From positions 10,112 through 74,111 of the forward strand of contig JAYVFS010000245.1 in the NCBI GenBank assembly GCA_043772905.1: a stretch of 64,000 nt of DNA, written 5' to 3'. The translations under genes were made by a program, and so were the position numbers. This DNA is from JAAFJT01 sp043772905 (GTDB lineage Bacteria > Bacteroidota > Bacteroidia > Chitinophagales > Saprospiraceae). The notes beneath the pieces are model-generated. The model was not told the origin of the DNA, searched no databases, and saw nothing but the letters and a program-made list of their open reading frames with translations. This document shows, piece after piece, positions 37,019 to 45,986 of the stretch; position 1 is the stretch's first letter, and every line of letters starts with the position of its first letter.

Positions 37019-38926
37019 ATGAAAAAACTGTCCTTAAAGTGCTTTGTGCTTGTTTTTACTATCTTATTCTTTGGAAACTGTAAAACACCGCAACAGACCA
37101 CAAATACAACAACTTTTACTACGCCAAAAGTACAATATGAACGTTGGCAACAACGTGCCGAATACACGATGGATGTGGATTTTGACGACTACAAACACCA
37201 ATATTCAGGCAAACAAACGTTGGTTTATCACAACAACTCAACTGATGAACTGTCAAAAGCCTTCTACCATCTCTATATGAATGCCTTTCAGCCTGGTAGT
37301 GCTATGGACATTCGCAGCCGTACCATTGCCGACCCCGACCCGCGTGTTTCTGACCGTATTTCGAAATTGAAACCAGACGACATGGGCTATCTCAAAATCA
37401 AATCATTGACTATGAATGGCAAAAAATGTTCTTTCACAACTGAAGGAACCATTCTCGAAGTCAATCTGCCTGAAAAAATAGCCCCCCTCAGTACCGTCAC
37501 CTTTGAATGTGAATTTGATGGTCAAGTACCGCTTCAAATACGTCGCAATGGACGCATGAGTAGTGAAGGTGTTGACTACTCAATGGCACAATGGTATCCG
37601 AAAATGTGTGAATACGATGAGCAGGGCTGGCACGCCAACCCCTACGTTGGACGTGAATTCTATGGCATTTGGGGCGATTTTGATGTAACACTTCACATCA
37701 ATCAAAAATTTATGGTTGGCGGAACGGGCATCTTACAAAATGTCGCTGACATCGGCAAAGGTTATGGCACAGGCACACCTAAAGCCGATGCAAAAGGCAA
37801 ATTGGCTTGGCATTTTGTCGCTAAAAACGTGCATGATTTTATGTGGGCAGCTGACCCCGATTACAAACACGTAACGAAAAAAGCAGACGATGGCACTATG
37901 ATGCACTTTTTCTATATTCCATCTGACAAAACTGCCGCTTGGGAGCAACTGCCCGACATCATGGCTAAGGTTTTTGCTTTCAACAGTGACCATTTTGGCA
38001 AATATCCTTGGTCTGATTATGCTTTTGTACAGGGTGGCGATGGTGGCATGGAATACCCCATGGCAACTCTGATAACAGGAGAACGTCCTTTGTCCTCATT
38101 GGTTGGCGTATCAGTTCATGAGTTGTTTCACTCTTGGTATCAAGGCGCATTGGCAACAAATGAAAGCCTTTATGCTTGGATGGACGAAGGTTTTACGTCT
38201 TATGCTTCAAATTACACCATGAATTATTTGAGAAAATTAAAAATTTTGAAAGGCGACGTTGAAGATGAGCCAATGCTTGGTGACGTAGCGAGTTTCTGCA
38301 AATGGCAGTTGCGCGGGCGTGAAGAACCCCTCAGTATTCACTCTGATCATTATGTGTCCAACACGGCTTATAGCATTGGCGCATACACCAAAGGGGCTGT
38401 TTTTTTAGAAGAAATAAAATACATTGTTGGTGAGGAAAACTTCCAAAAAGGCATCGTGCAGTATTTCAATGAATGGAAAATGCGTCATCCAAATCCAAAT
38501 GACTGTATTCGTGTTTTTGAAAAAATAAGCGATTTGGAACTCGATTGGTTTAAAGAATACTACGTTTACACGACAAAACAAATTGATTATGCTATCAATA
38601 ATGTGACAGAATCAGGTTCAAAAACCAAAGTAACCATCAAAAGAGAAGGTCTGATGATTATGCCTCTTGATATTATGGTGATTTATACGGATGGGTCAAA
38701 GGAGCAGTTTTATATTCCTCTTGATTTGATGCGTGGTGAAAAGCCTAATGAATTTCCTAAAATAAAACGCACAACCCTACCCGATTGGACTTGGACTTAT
38801 CCAGGTTATGATTTTGAAATTCCGACAGCAAAAAGCAAAATTGCTAAAATTATTATTGACGACAGCCGCCGTTTGGCAGATGTAAACAGAGATAATAATG
38901 TTTGGGATAAGGATAAAAATAAATAA
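37019..38926 (+). CDS. M1-family zinc metallopeptidase (lipoprotein)
   Basis: A 635-residue protein with a lipoprotein signal (LVFTILFFGNC, Cys near 21). The catalytic site is HELFH at about residues 367-371, with the third zinc ligand Glu 19 residues on in AWMDEGFTS. The substrate-binding motif is GGMEYPM, near residue 344. Lipid attachment and absence of cytosolic aminopeptidase features suggest peptide trimming at the cell envelope. Two 10-mer copies read PLS. The stop codon overlaps the first base pairs of a giant inverted repeat. Confidence 0.93.
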   Translation: MKKLSLKCFVLVFTILFFGNCKTPQQTTNTTTFTTPKVQYERWQQRAEYTMDVDFDDYKHQYSGKQTLVYHNNSTDELSKAFYHLYMNAFQPGSAMDIRSRTIADPDPRVSDRISKLKPDDMGYLKIKSLTMNGKKCSFTTEGTILEVNLPEKIAPLSTVTFECEFDGQVPLQIRRNGRMSSEGVDYSMAQWYPKMCEYDEQGWHANPYVGREFYGIWGDFDVTLHINQKFMVGGTGILQNVADIGKGYGTGTPKADAKGKLAWHFVAKNVHDFMWAADPDYKHVTKKADDGTMMHFFYIPSDKTAAWEQLPDIMAKVFAFNSDHFGKYPWSDYAFVQGGDGGMEYPMATLITGERPLSSLVGVSVHELFHSWYQGALATNESLYAWMDEGFTSYASNYTMNYLRKLKILKGDVEDEPMLGDVASFCKWQLRGREEPLSIHSDHYVSNTAYSIGAYTKGAVFLEEIKYIVGEENFQKGIVQYFNEWKMRHPNPNDCIRVFEKISDLELDWFKEYYVYTTKQIDYAINNVTESGSKTKVTIKREGLMIMPLDIMVIYTDGSKEQFYIPLDLMRGEKPNEFPKIKRTTLPDWTWTYPGYDFEIPTAKSKIAKIIIDDSRRLADVNRDNNVWDKDKNK

Positions 38927-39031
38927 TGATGAATGATGAAATATGAATGATAAATGAAAAAAGCGACCCCCTCAGTAAATCGAGAGAAGTCGCTTTTTTC
39001 ATTCATCATTCATATTTCATCATTCATCATT
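38925..39031. terminator. 43-bp-arm inverted repeat with the 10-mer in its loop
   Basis: Arms 38925-38967 and 38989-39031 are reverse complements with one mismatch. The inner 12 bp (38956-38967 and 38989-39000) form a classic terminator stem with an A6/T6 run. The outer part consists of TGATGAATGATAAATG-like phrases. The 21-base loop holds the 10-mer at 38968-38977. It separates the convergent peptidase and porV genes. Confidence 0.85.
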
Positions 39032-39043
39032 CATCATTCCTTG

Positions 39044-40261
39044 TTAATTGTCGTCCGAGTCCTTGAAAGAAGCGGCATCAAACAACAAAGAGAAACGAAG
39101 TGTATTGTCCAAAGGACCACGTTGACTTGAAGTTGGTACAAGATAAGACAAATTGATGCCCATAACATTGTATTTCAAGCCCAATCCAACAGTGAAATAA
39201 CGACGACCACCTTTTTCAGCGTGTTCGTAAAAATAACCTGCACGAACGGCAAATTGTTTGTCGTACCAATATTCAACACCTGCCGAAAAGTTGATTTCTT
39301 TCAACTCCTCTTGTCCACCACCGGGTGCATCGTTGAAAGAACCTAAAGCTGCGGAGATGGGGCTTTTGTCTTTCCAAGCCGGTAAACCGTTTGCACCTCT
39401 AACAGTATCCAAAGGGTTAGGCGTTGGAACGAGCAATTTATTGAGGTCGAGAGCGATAACAATGCTGTTATATTGGTCAAGTGGAATATCCCAAGCAGCA
39501 CCAATACCTAAGTTTTGAGGTAAAAAGTCCGAAGAACGAAGGTAAGTGATTTTGTTACCAATATTTTTGATAGCTGCACCAATCGTCAAACTTGAAGCAC
39601 CAGCAGCCATTTTGATAGGCTTTTTGTACGTCATTGAGAAATCAACTGCACCCGCACGACCTGATGAAATGCGTTCAGAACCACCGTCAGGACTTTGACC
39701 TGTTGCCAAATTGGAGTAAATAAACTTAGCTGTTGCACCAACTGCTAAATATTTACTCAACTGACGTGAATAACTAACAGCTGTTTCAAATTCACGTGGA
39801 GAACCTTCGCCCAGAACAGACGCATTAAAATCCGTCCACTGAATTGAACCCAATGAGAAATAGCGTAAACTAACGCCTATCGCTTGTTTCACATCCGTAC
39901 CGAATTGATAATAACCAGCAGCGTAAGCCAAGTAAATATCATTAACGCCTAACGAACGCAACCACGGCGTGTATGTCAATGACATACCAAATTTTTGTGT
40001 TGCCATGGCATATTTCGACGCATTGAAGTGAATTGCGTTGGCATCAGGGCTGATAGCGATACCGACATCGCCCATTGCGCCAGAGCGGGCATCAGGGTTA
40101 ATCATCAGAAAGGGAACGGCTGTTTGTACCGCACCACCGCAATCACGTCCAAGGGGGTCCTTGCCCGTCGTCGGGTCACAGCCTTGCTGTTGAGCTGAAA
40201 CCAAAGTATTTGTTCCCATAAAGAGAACCGCTGTAACAAGGAGAATAAGTGTTTTTTTCAT
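39044..40261 (-). CDS. porV: T9SS outer-membrane protein PorV
   Basis: A 405-residue FadL-like barrel with a signal peptide (LILLVTAVLFMGTNTLVSAQ). The N-terminal PFLMINPDARSGAMGDVGIA and NAIHFNASKYA segments are diagnostic of PorV (LptO). PorV collects substrates from the SprA/Sov translocon and hands them to the PorU sortase. It lies downstream of porU on the same strand, the usual arrangement. It contains no 10-mer copy. Confidence 0.95.
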   Translation of the reverse strand: MKKTLILLVTAVLFMGTNTLVSAQQQGCDPTTGKDPLGRDCGGAVQTAVPFLMINPDARSGAMGDVGIAISPDANAIHFNASKYAMATQKFGMSLTYTPWLRSLGVNDIYLAYAAGYYQFGTDVKQAIGVSLRYFSLGSIQWTDFNASVLGEGSPREFETAVSYSRQLSKYLAVGATAKFIYSNLATGQSPDGGSERISSGRAGAVDFSMTYKKPIKMAAGASSLTIGAAIKNIGNKITYLRSSDFLPQNLGIGAAWDIPLDQYNSIVIALDLNKLLVPTPNPLDTVRGANGLPAWKDKSPISAALGSFNDAPGGGQEELKEINFSAGVEYWYDKQFAVRAGYFYEHAEKGGRRYFTVGLGLKYNVMGINLSYLVPTSSQRGPLDNTLRFSLLFDAASFKDSDDN

Positions 40262-40659
40262 CTGTTAAGTAGATTTTTGTCAAACTGTTATCCAGAAATT
40301 TTTAATTTTTTACAGTTCAGAAATTAATTTTAATAATTCTAATAATTCTAATAATTCTAATAGGTTAAGGTTTTCTTGAAAAAAGCACGCAAAAATAGGC
40401 TTTTCAAGCAAATTATTGGTTTTCTTATCTCTTTTTCACTTTTACGGTCTTATCGGTTAAACAATTTCTGCACCATAACGCTGAAAAGTGCTTTTTTCTT
40501 TTTCAACACAAAGGTTATTTTTTAAATAAATTTTAACACTATCTGTTAGGGGTTGGTTATCATGGATTGGGGATTGGTTACTCGTTGTTAGTGCATTACC
40601 AATCCCTAATAACTAATAACTAATAACTAATAACTAATAACTAATAACCAATCTCAAAA
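40262..40659. other. porU-porV spacer with two microsatellites
   Basis: 398 bases holding a 9-bp repeat (TAATAATTC, three copies and a partial, 40331-40362) and a 7-bp repeat (TAATAAC, six exact copies, 40607-40648). No ORF or full -7 box. Confidence 0.7.
40607..40648. repeat. Six exact copies of a 7-bp tandem repeat
   Basis: TAATAAC repeated six times without interruption, 12 bases beyond the porU stop (minus strand). Copies this uniform imply recent slippage; the copy number may vary between strains. Confidence 0.9.
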
Positions 40660-43600
40660 TTACTTATTGATAAAAACCACTTTTTCTACACCACTCACAG
40701 TTATAACGCCTTTTGAGTCATTTGTGGAGACAGTTACACGATATATATATACGCCGCTCGGCAATTTATTCCCAGTGTCGTCCGTACCATTCCAAGTGAT
40801 GCCATCTGCCATAGAACCGTCCGTTGCCACGTCTTGTTCGATGGTTTTGACCAATTGACCTATGGCATTAAAAATAGTAAATTTGGCACGTAATGTTTGT
40901 GCATTAATATTGTGTTCAAAACGAAAACGGGTCAAATCAGAGAATGGATTTGGATATGACAACAACTTTTTGATGCCATCAGAACCACTTTCAGCTACGA
41001 TAAAATCAGTAGAACCTTCACCCGCATTGTTCGCAATGTCCCATGCTTTGACACGTATCGTATATTTTCCTGAAGCCAAATTACTGAGGGGGTACTTGAC
41101 GATGCCTTTTGTCGGGTTATCCTTCACCGCTTCGTAGAAACTATTGAGAATGAAAGGATTACGAGAATCATTGAGGGTTGCCGTCAAGTCATGTCCGATG
41201 CTTGTACCACTGACATTAAAACCTTTGTCGTCGCTCAATTTGACATAAACAACGGGGTTTGCATTGGTCGTGCTGCCGCTTTTCCAAGTATCATTATTGA
41301 TAAAAACTTCAACTTTTGGTGGCGCATCATTCGACGATACTGAGGGGGTCGTGCCGCCGACTGTAAAACCTTCAAAATTGCCTGTGGCATCGCGCACAGA
41401 GTCCCGAGCATAGTAACTGATTTTACCGTTGCCAAAAGCATAATCAATGTCTTTTGGAATGGTAAACGTAAACGACCAAGCACCATTTTTGACAGTCGCT
41501 GCACCTTTAAAAATGACGTTGCGCTGAACGATAAAATCCTGCGGATAACTCACATCATTGCTTGAACTTTGACCCAAAGTCCTTAAAACTTGCGCTTTAT
41601 CAAAAACAGTTGGGTAAATTGTGCCATTAAAATCGGTCATCACTGCCCCATTATCATCTGTAATTGAGCCTTCAATACTCACTTGTTGTAAGGCTTTGAC
41701 GGTATCTTTTGCGGCAGCACTCAACGATTTGCCATTGATTTTTGTTGTTGCTATGCCATAACGAGGCATTGCCAAACGCACAGCAGGGTCGCCAATCAAA
41801 GCAAATTTATTGCCATTGACTCCTGTTCGGCTGCTGTTTTTTGCCAACAAAAAAGCATCGCCTAATCGTAGAGCTTCAAAATCTTTTTTTCCAAACAATG
41901 TATCAAAAACAGCTTTGGTCAAAATTTCATTTTGAAAAGCATAAACTGCCCGAACAGTTGAAAACAACGCAATCGCACCACCATTTGGGTTTAAAATTGC
42001 TGCTTCTCCTGCGCTCACTTCTTTGGGATTGTCATAACCTGAAAAGGAACACGTTGCGGTAATAATCAAAGGCAAACGGTCTTTGTTGCGCCACGATTCA
42101 AGGTCTTCACGCATTAAAATCCGTTCCTGTGCCAAGCCTTTTGGGCCACCATGACCCAAATAACACAATGTCAACATGCCTTTAAATTGATTTTGATACA
42201 CGGCATCATTGAGTTGTGGCACACGTGTACCACCCGCCGAAACGTCCAATTTATAAGCATCAATGTATAGTTTATCTAAATTCAGATTGCGATAATTGGA
42301 ATAAACGCTGCTGTTCACGTATTCAGCACTGCCGAGATGCGCGTTCCCATCGCCATTATCCGCCATAAAAACAGAGCGATTGCGCCAATCACCCAACGAC
42401 GTTGGGCTTTCGTAAGTCATAATTTTACTCACCACATTATTCGCTTCCGCTAAGGTTTTACAAGGTATCCGCCCAACACCTATGTCTAAATCACCATTCA
42501 AATCCCCCCCCTCAGTATCAGACAGCAGCGCGTAATAATCATCGCTCGGAAATGCGTCAACGATGCTGAAACTTTCAACAGATTCAAACGGTGGAATGAA
42601 ATCCGAGGCTTGCAAATTGCCCAAAGGATAAATGCGTTTGTAGTCAAACGAACCATCACCCAACAAAAGTAAATACTTGAAACGGGGCGTTCTTTTGTTT
42701 AACATACGAGCAAAATCACGTATAGCCGTTGGGTCAAGTGCGCCGCTTGAAAACTCATTATAGACTTGACCAATTTCTGCAATTTCAACATTGAATTTTG
42801 AATAACTGCGGCGATGTGCTGCCAGTTTTTTAGCAGCCGCTTCAAAATCTTTGTGGTAAATGATGATTTGGTCAACATTATCAAAGGCGTGCAAATTTTG
42901 ATTTGCTATTTTTCCAACCACAGCCGTTGGTTTCAACAAAGTTGCTGTTTTATCAAAAACAACAAAGTCCCGAAGCACCCCCTCAGTATTTTGACCAAAA
43001 CTTAATTGATTTCCTGAAAGTGTAACTTGTTGATTCTGTATTTTTTGTGGCTTTGTAATATCCCAAACAAGCAAATTAGCATTGGCATTAGCCATATTAA
43101 AACTGCTTGATTTATAGGTCAAAGTATTAACATCTCTAAAAGCCATTTGCGTACCCGCAAAAGTCATTTGCCGTTTACATGCAATTTCGATATAATCCAA
43201 CCAACCCCGACTACCTGTGCCCGCCGAGTAATTCACTTTAACGTCCAAAGATGTTGTTGAAGAGGGCAATCGAAGACTTTGCTCAACTGAACTAAGGTTG
43301 CCATAATTGCCTTCACAATCTCCTGGACTGGAGCCGCCGACGTAAACTGGAATCGCTTCTCCTGCTACGGTCAGTGTAAAAGTTGAACCAAAATCATTGC
43401 CTGCAACGAATTGCCCACGCACCAAAACAGGTTCAGTGGCAACTATATTTGGAAAAGAAAATTTATCAGTATAACTTTTTTCTTTAACGCCTTCACTAAA
43501 AAAATCGCCTACCCACAGCTTGCCGCCGCCTTGACCACAATTGAGTGGATGTTGCGCCAGAAGATTGGTTTTGTCGTCTTCAACCCTTTGAAAATCGTTG

Positions 43601-44484
43601 AATGTAGTGGAAGTATATTGTGTAGGTGTTACAGATGCTTGGTTTGGCAACCTTGCACCATTACCTGAGCTAATTTTTATAAAGTAAAAAGCCTTGTCGT
43701 CATAAATATTTTTAGGTTTACTGAATGTTTTACTGAGGGGGTCATATTTTCCTTTGTCGGCACCGACGGCATAAAAAAGAATGTAATCGCTGCCATCAAA
43801 ACGCCCATCGTCTTCGCCTGAAATGAGGATATTGTTTTCAGTCAAATCATCGGGTCGCTCTATCCTATTGGGTTCGGGTAACATACCACCGCCGTTGCCA
43901 TAGATTTTAATGGTGCGCGGGTCAATTTGGTCTAAGTTGCTGATTTTCAATTCATTTTTCAAAAAAGCATAGTCCAAACGATACACGCCTGTTTCTTTTA
44001 GAGCAAATTTGTAGATATCGCCGTCCTTCAAAACGGATTCTTTTGTGGTACGCAGTTCTGTTTGAAGCCCTACCGTTTCGGGTAAAGTCGTTATTATTAA
44101 GGTGAAACGAACGAGTTTTTCAATTTGACCATCCTTCATGCGCAATGGAACAAGGGTGATATTGCCAAAATATTTCTCGCGGCTTTGAGAAACCAACGCC
44201 GAAGGTTGTATATTTGAAGATAAAAGCTTTAATTTGGAATCCGTAATACTAAGTGGGGCAAATTCAGCATCTGCCAATTCAACGGCGATACGTCCGTCGA
44301 AGTCCATTGGAAAACGATATGAGAAAACGGGCAGATTCGCCGCATTGCTTTGAGTGTAAACTGCACCTTTAAATGTCACCTCTTTTTCAGACCATTCGAG
44401 CGTTTGGAACGTTGAAAAAGTCGTTTGCCCGAAAGCAAAAGTTAAAAGCAAGGTAGAAAAAAGCGAAGTAATTGTAAATTTCAT
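40660..44484 (-). CDS. porU: T9SS C-terminal signal peptidase/sortase PorU
   Basis: A 1274-residue protein with a signal peptide. The gingipain-like C25 protease domain spans about 550-930 and shows LLLLGDGSFDYKRIYP, the catalytic His in CYLGHGGPKG near 775 and the catalytic Cys in ITATCSFSGYDN near 811. C-terminal Ig-like regions end in a sorting-domain-like stretch (SYPNPFSDLTRFRFEH, then LPSGVYIYRV). PorU cleaves the sorting domain from T9SS cargo and links it to A-LPS. porV follows. Five 10-mer copies fall inside (PLS, PSV, TEG, TEG, PLS), the highest number for one gene here. Confidence 0.95.
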   Translation of the reverse strand: MKFTITSLFSTLLLTFAFGQTTFSTFQTLEWSEKEVTFKGAVYTQSNAANLPVFSYRFPMDFDGRIAVELADAEFAPLSITDSKLKLLSSNIQPSALVSQSREKYFGNITLVPLRMKDGQIEKLVRFTLIITTLPETVGLQTELRTTKESVLKDGDIYKFALKETGVYRLDYAFLKNELKISNLDQIDPRTIKIYGNGGGMLPEPNRIERPDDLTENNILISGEDDGRFDGSDYILFYAVGADKGKYDPLSKTFSKPKNIYDDKAFYFIKISSGNGARLPNQASVTPTQYTSTTFNDFQRVEDDKTNLLAQHPLNCGQGGGKLWVGDFFSEGVKEKSYTDKFSFPNIVATEPVLVRGQFVAGNDFGSTFTLTVAGEAIPVYVGGSSPGDCEGNYGNLSSVEQSLRLPSSTTSLDVKVNYSAGTGSRGWLDYIEIACKRQMTFAGTQMAFRDVNTLTYKSSSFNMANANANLLVWDITKPQKIQNQQVTLSGNQLSFGQNTEGVLRDFVVFDKTATLLKPTAVVGKIANQNLHAFDNVDQIIIYHKDFEAAAKKLAAHRRSYSKFNVEIAEIGQVYNEFSSGALDPTAIRDFARMLNKRTPRFKYLLLLGDGSFDYKRIYPLGNLQASDFIPPFESVESFSIVDAFPSDDYYALLSDTEGGDLNGDLDIGVGRIPCKTLAEANNVVSKIMTYESPTSLGDWRNRSVFMADNGDGNAHLGSAEYVNSSVYSNYRNLNLDKLYIDAYKLDVSAGGTRVPQLNDAVYQNQFKGMLTLCYLGHGGPKGLAQERILMREDLESWRNKDRLPLIITATCSFSGYDNPKEVSAGEAAILNPNGGAIALFSTVRAVYAFQNEILTKAVFDTLFGKKDFEALRLGDAFLLAKNSSRTGVNGNKFALIGDPAVRLAMPRYGIATTKINGKSLSAAAKDTVKALQQVSIEGSITDDNGAVMTDFNGTIYPTVFDKAQVLRTLGQSSSNDVSYPQDFIVQRNVIFKGAATVKNGAWSFTFTIPKDIDYAFGNGKISYYARDSVRDATGNFEGFTVGGTTPSVSSNDAPPKVEVFINNDTWKSGSTTNANPVVYVKLSDDKGFNVSGTSIGHDLTATLNDSRNPFILNSFYEAVKDNPTKGIVKYPLSNLASGKYTIRVKAWDIANNAGEGSTDFIVAESGSDGIKKLLSYPNPFSDLTRFRFEHNINAQTLRAKFTIFNAIGQLVKTIEQDVATDGSMADGITWNGTDDTGNKLPSGVYIYRVTVSTNDSKGVITVSGVEKVVFINK

Positions 44485-44796
44485 ATTTTGCCGAGTATTA
44501 AGTTGAAAGTGTTACGAAAACGTTAAGGGAATTTCGATATTGTTAGAAAATAACAACTTTAACATTCTCACGTTATAATATTTATGTGCTTCGAAATCCA
44601 TTTCTAAAAGATATACGAAGAAAAACGGGAAAACTATTTCCCACCTACTTAAAACACAAAGTAACACAAAGGTTTTATAGCGATTGATGAATTCTGACCA
44701 ACTTTTTATAGATTTGGTGTTTAAATTCATTTTCAAATCGAAAACACTTTGTTTGAATTTAAAATTTATTGATAAGTAAGCAAAAACACTTTACAA
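44485..44796. other. Divergent porU/porP intergenic region
   Basis: 312 bases with a plus-strand promoter candidate at 44684-44716. No full minus-strand -7 box for porU was seen. No ORF. Confidence 0.5.
44684..44716 (+). promoter_or_regulatory. Promoter candidate for the PorP/SprF gene
   Basis: TTG (44684-44686), a 22-base spacer and TAGATTTG (44709-44716), about 80 bases before the ATG at 44797. Confidence 0.5.
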
Positions 44797-45822
44797 ATGC
44801 CGCATCGTTTACATTTCCTTCTGATTTTTTGCTGCCTGATACTGAGGGGTTCCGTTGCTTACGGGCAAGACCCTGTTTTCAGTCAATGGTATGCTTCGCC
44901 GTTGCAAACAAATCCGGCTTTTGCAGGCACCAACCAAGCGCCTTTTATTGCCTTGAATTACAGAATGCAATATCCAAGTTTCAATAATGGTGCGGCGTAT
45001 TCTACCTTTGCAGCCAGCTACGACCAAGCGTTGAACCGTTCAAACAGCAGCATTGGTATTTCAGTTATGACCGATGATGCGGGGCAAGGCATTTTGAAAA
45101 AAACGTATGCCAGTGCCATATATTCTTACAAAGTCAATATCAATGAGGATATGGCGGTCAAAATCGGTGTCGAAGGTGGCATGATTTCAAGTAATTTAGA
45201 TTGGAATAAACTCATTTTCCTTGACCAAATTGATCCTATTTCAGGTTGGGTAAACCCTGATGGCACAACTCGCCCTTCGCAAGAGGTTCGTCCAGAACAG
45301 ACCAATCGGACTATTTTTGATATTTCAACAGGTTTATTGTTATACGCTTCTGGCTTCCATGTGGGTTTATCGGCTAAACACATGGCAACGCCTGATGAGA
45401 GTTTTTTGAAAAGTACGAACTCCAATTTACGCATCGGCTTGCCTGTGCGGTGGTCATTGCATGGTGGTTATGAAATCATTTTGCAAAAAGGCAATCGCTC
45501 TCGTCCAACCAGTTTCTTAACGCCTTCATTGTTGGTTGTTAAACAAGGTGATTTTGCACAATTTGTCGGCGGGCTATATGCTGGTTTGGGACCTGTTTTT
45601 ACGGGTGTTTGGTATCGTCATGCTTTGAGCAATCCCGAATCAGCCATTATGACGATTGGTTTCAGACAAGACTATTTTAAAGTGGGGTATAGCTACGACT
45701 TCCCTGTGGGTGGTTTAGCAAATAGAACAGGCGGAACTCATGAGGTTTCATTAACACTCAACCTTGATCCTAATAAAAATAAGAAAAAGGATTTGACTGA
45801 TTGTTTTAAAATGTTTAGATAA
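44797..45822 (+). CDS. PorP/SprF family T9SS membrane protein
   Basis: A 341-residue barrel with a signal peptide (FLLIFCCLILRGSVAYGQ). The mature N-terminus DPVFSQWYASPLQTNPAFAGT is diagnostic of the PorP/SprF family, which in studied species serves secretion or anchoring of adhesins, often type B sorting-domain proteins. It lies divergent from porU, forming a T9SS neighbourhood. A 10-mer copy falls in the signal peptide, reading ILRG in its hydrophobic core, an unusual place for an Arg. Confidence 0.93.
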   Translation: MPHRLHFLLIFCCLILRGSVAYGQDPVFSQWYASPLQTNPAFAGTNQAPFIALNYRMQYPSFNNGAAYSTFAASYDQALNRSNSSIGISVMTDDAGQGILKKTYASAIYSYKVNINEDMAVKIGVEGGMISSNLDWNKLIFLDQIDPISGWVNPDGTTRPSQEVRPEQTNRTIFDISTGLLLYASGFHVGLSAKHMATPDESFLKSTNSNLRIGLPVRWSLHGGYEIILQKGNRSRPTSFLTPSLLVVKQGDFAQFVGGLYAGLGPVFTGVWYRHALSNPESAIMTIGFRQDYFKVGYSYDFPVGGLANRTGGTHEVSLTLNLDPNKNKKKDLTDCFKMFR

Positions 45823-45931
45823 TTCAGCAATGAACATTCAAACACCTTTAAAGAGGCTATATTTTTCGCTACAAAACATTCTAATTTTTCGCTCAGGATG
45901 TTCGGGGAACATTTAAAGTTCCACGAACATG

Positions 45932-45978
45932 AAAAGCACATAAATTATTGACAACCAATAATTTATGTGCTTTTTTTT
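45932..45978. terminator. Strong bidirectional terminator
   Basis: A 19-bp stem (45932-45950 with 45956-45974), 5-base loop, A4 on one side and a T9 run on the other, between convergent porP and the sensor gene. Confidence 0.9.
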
Positions 45979-45986
45979 TATAAATC

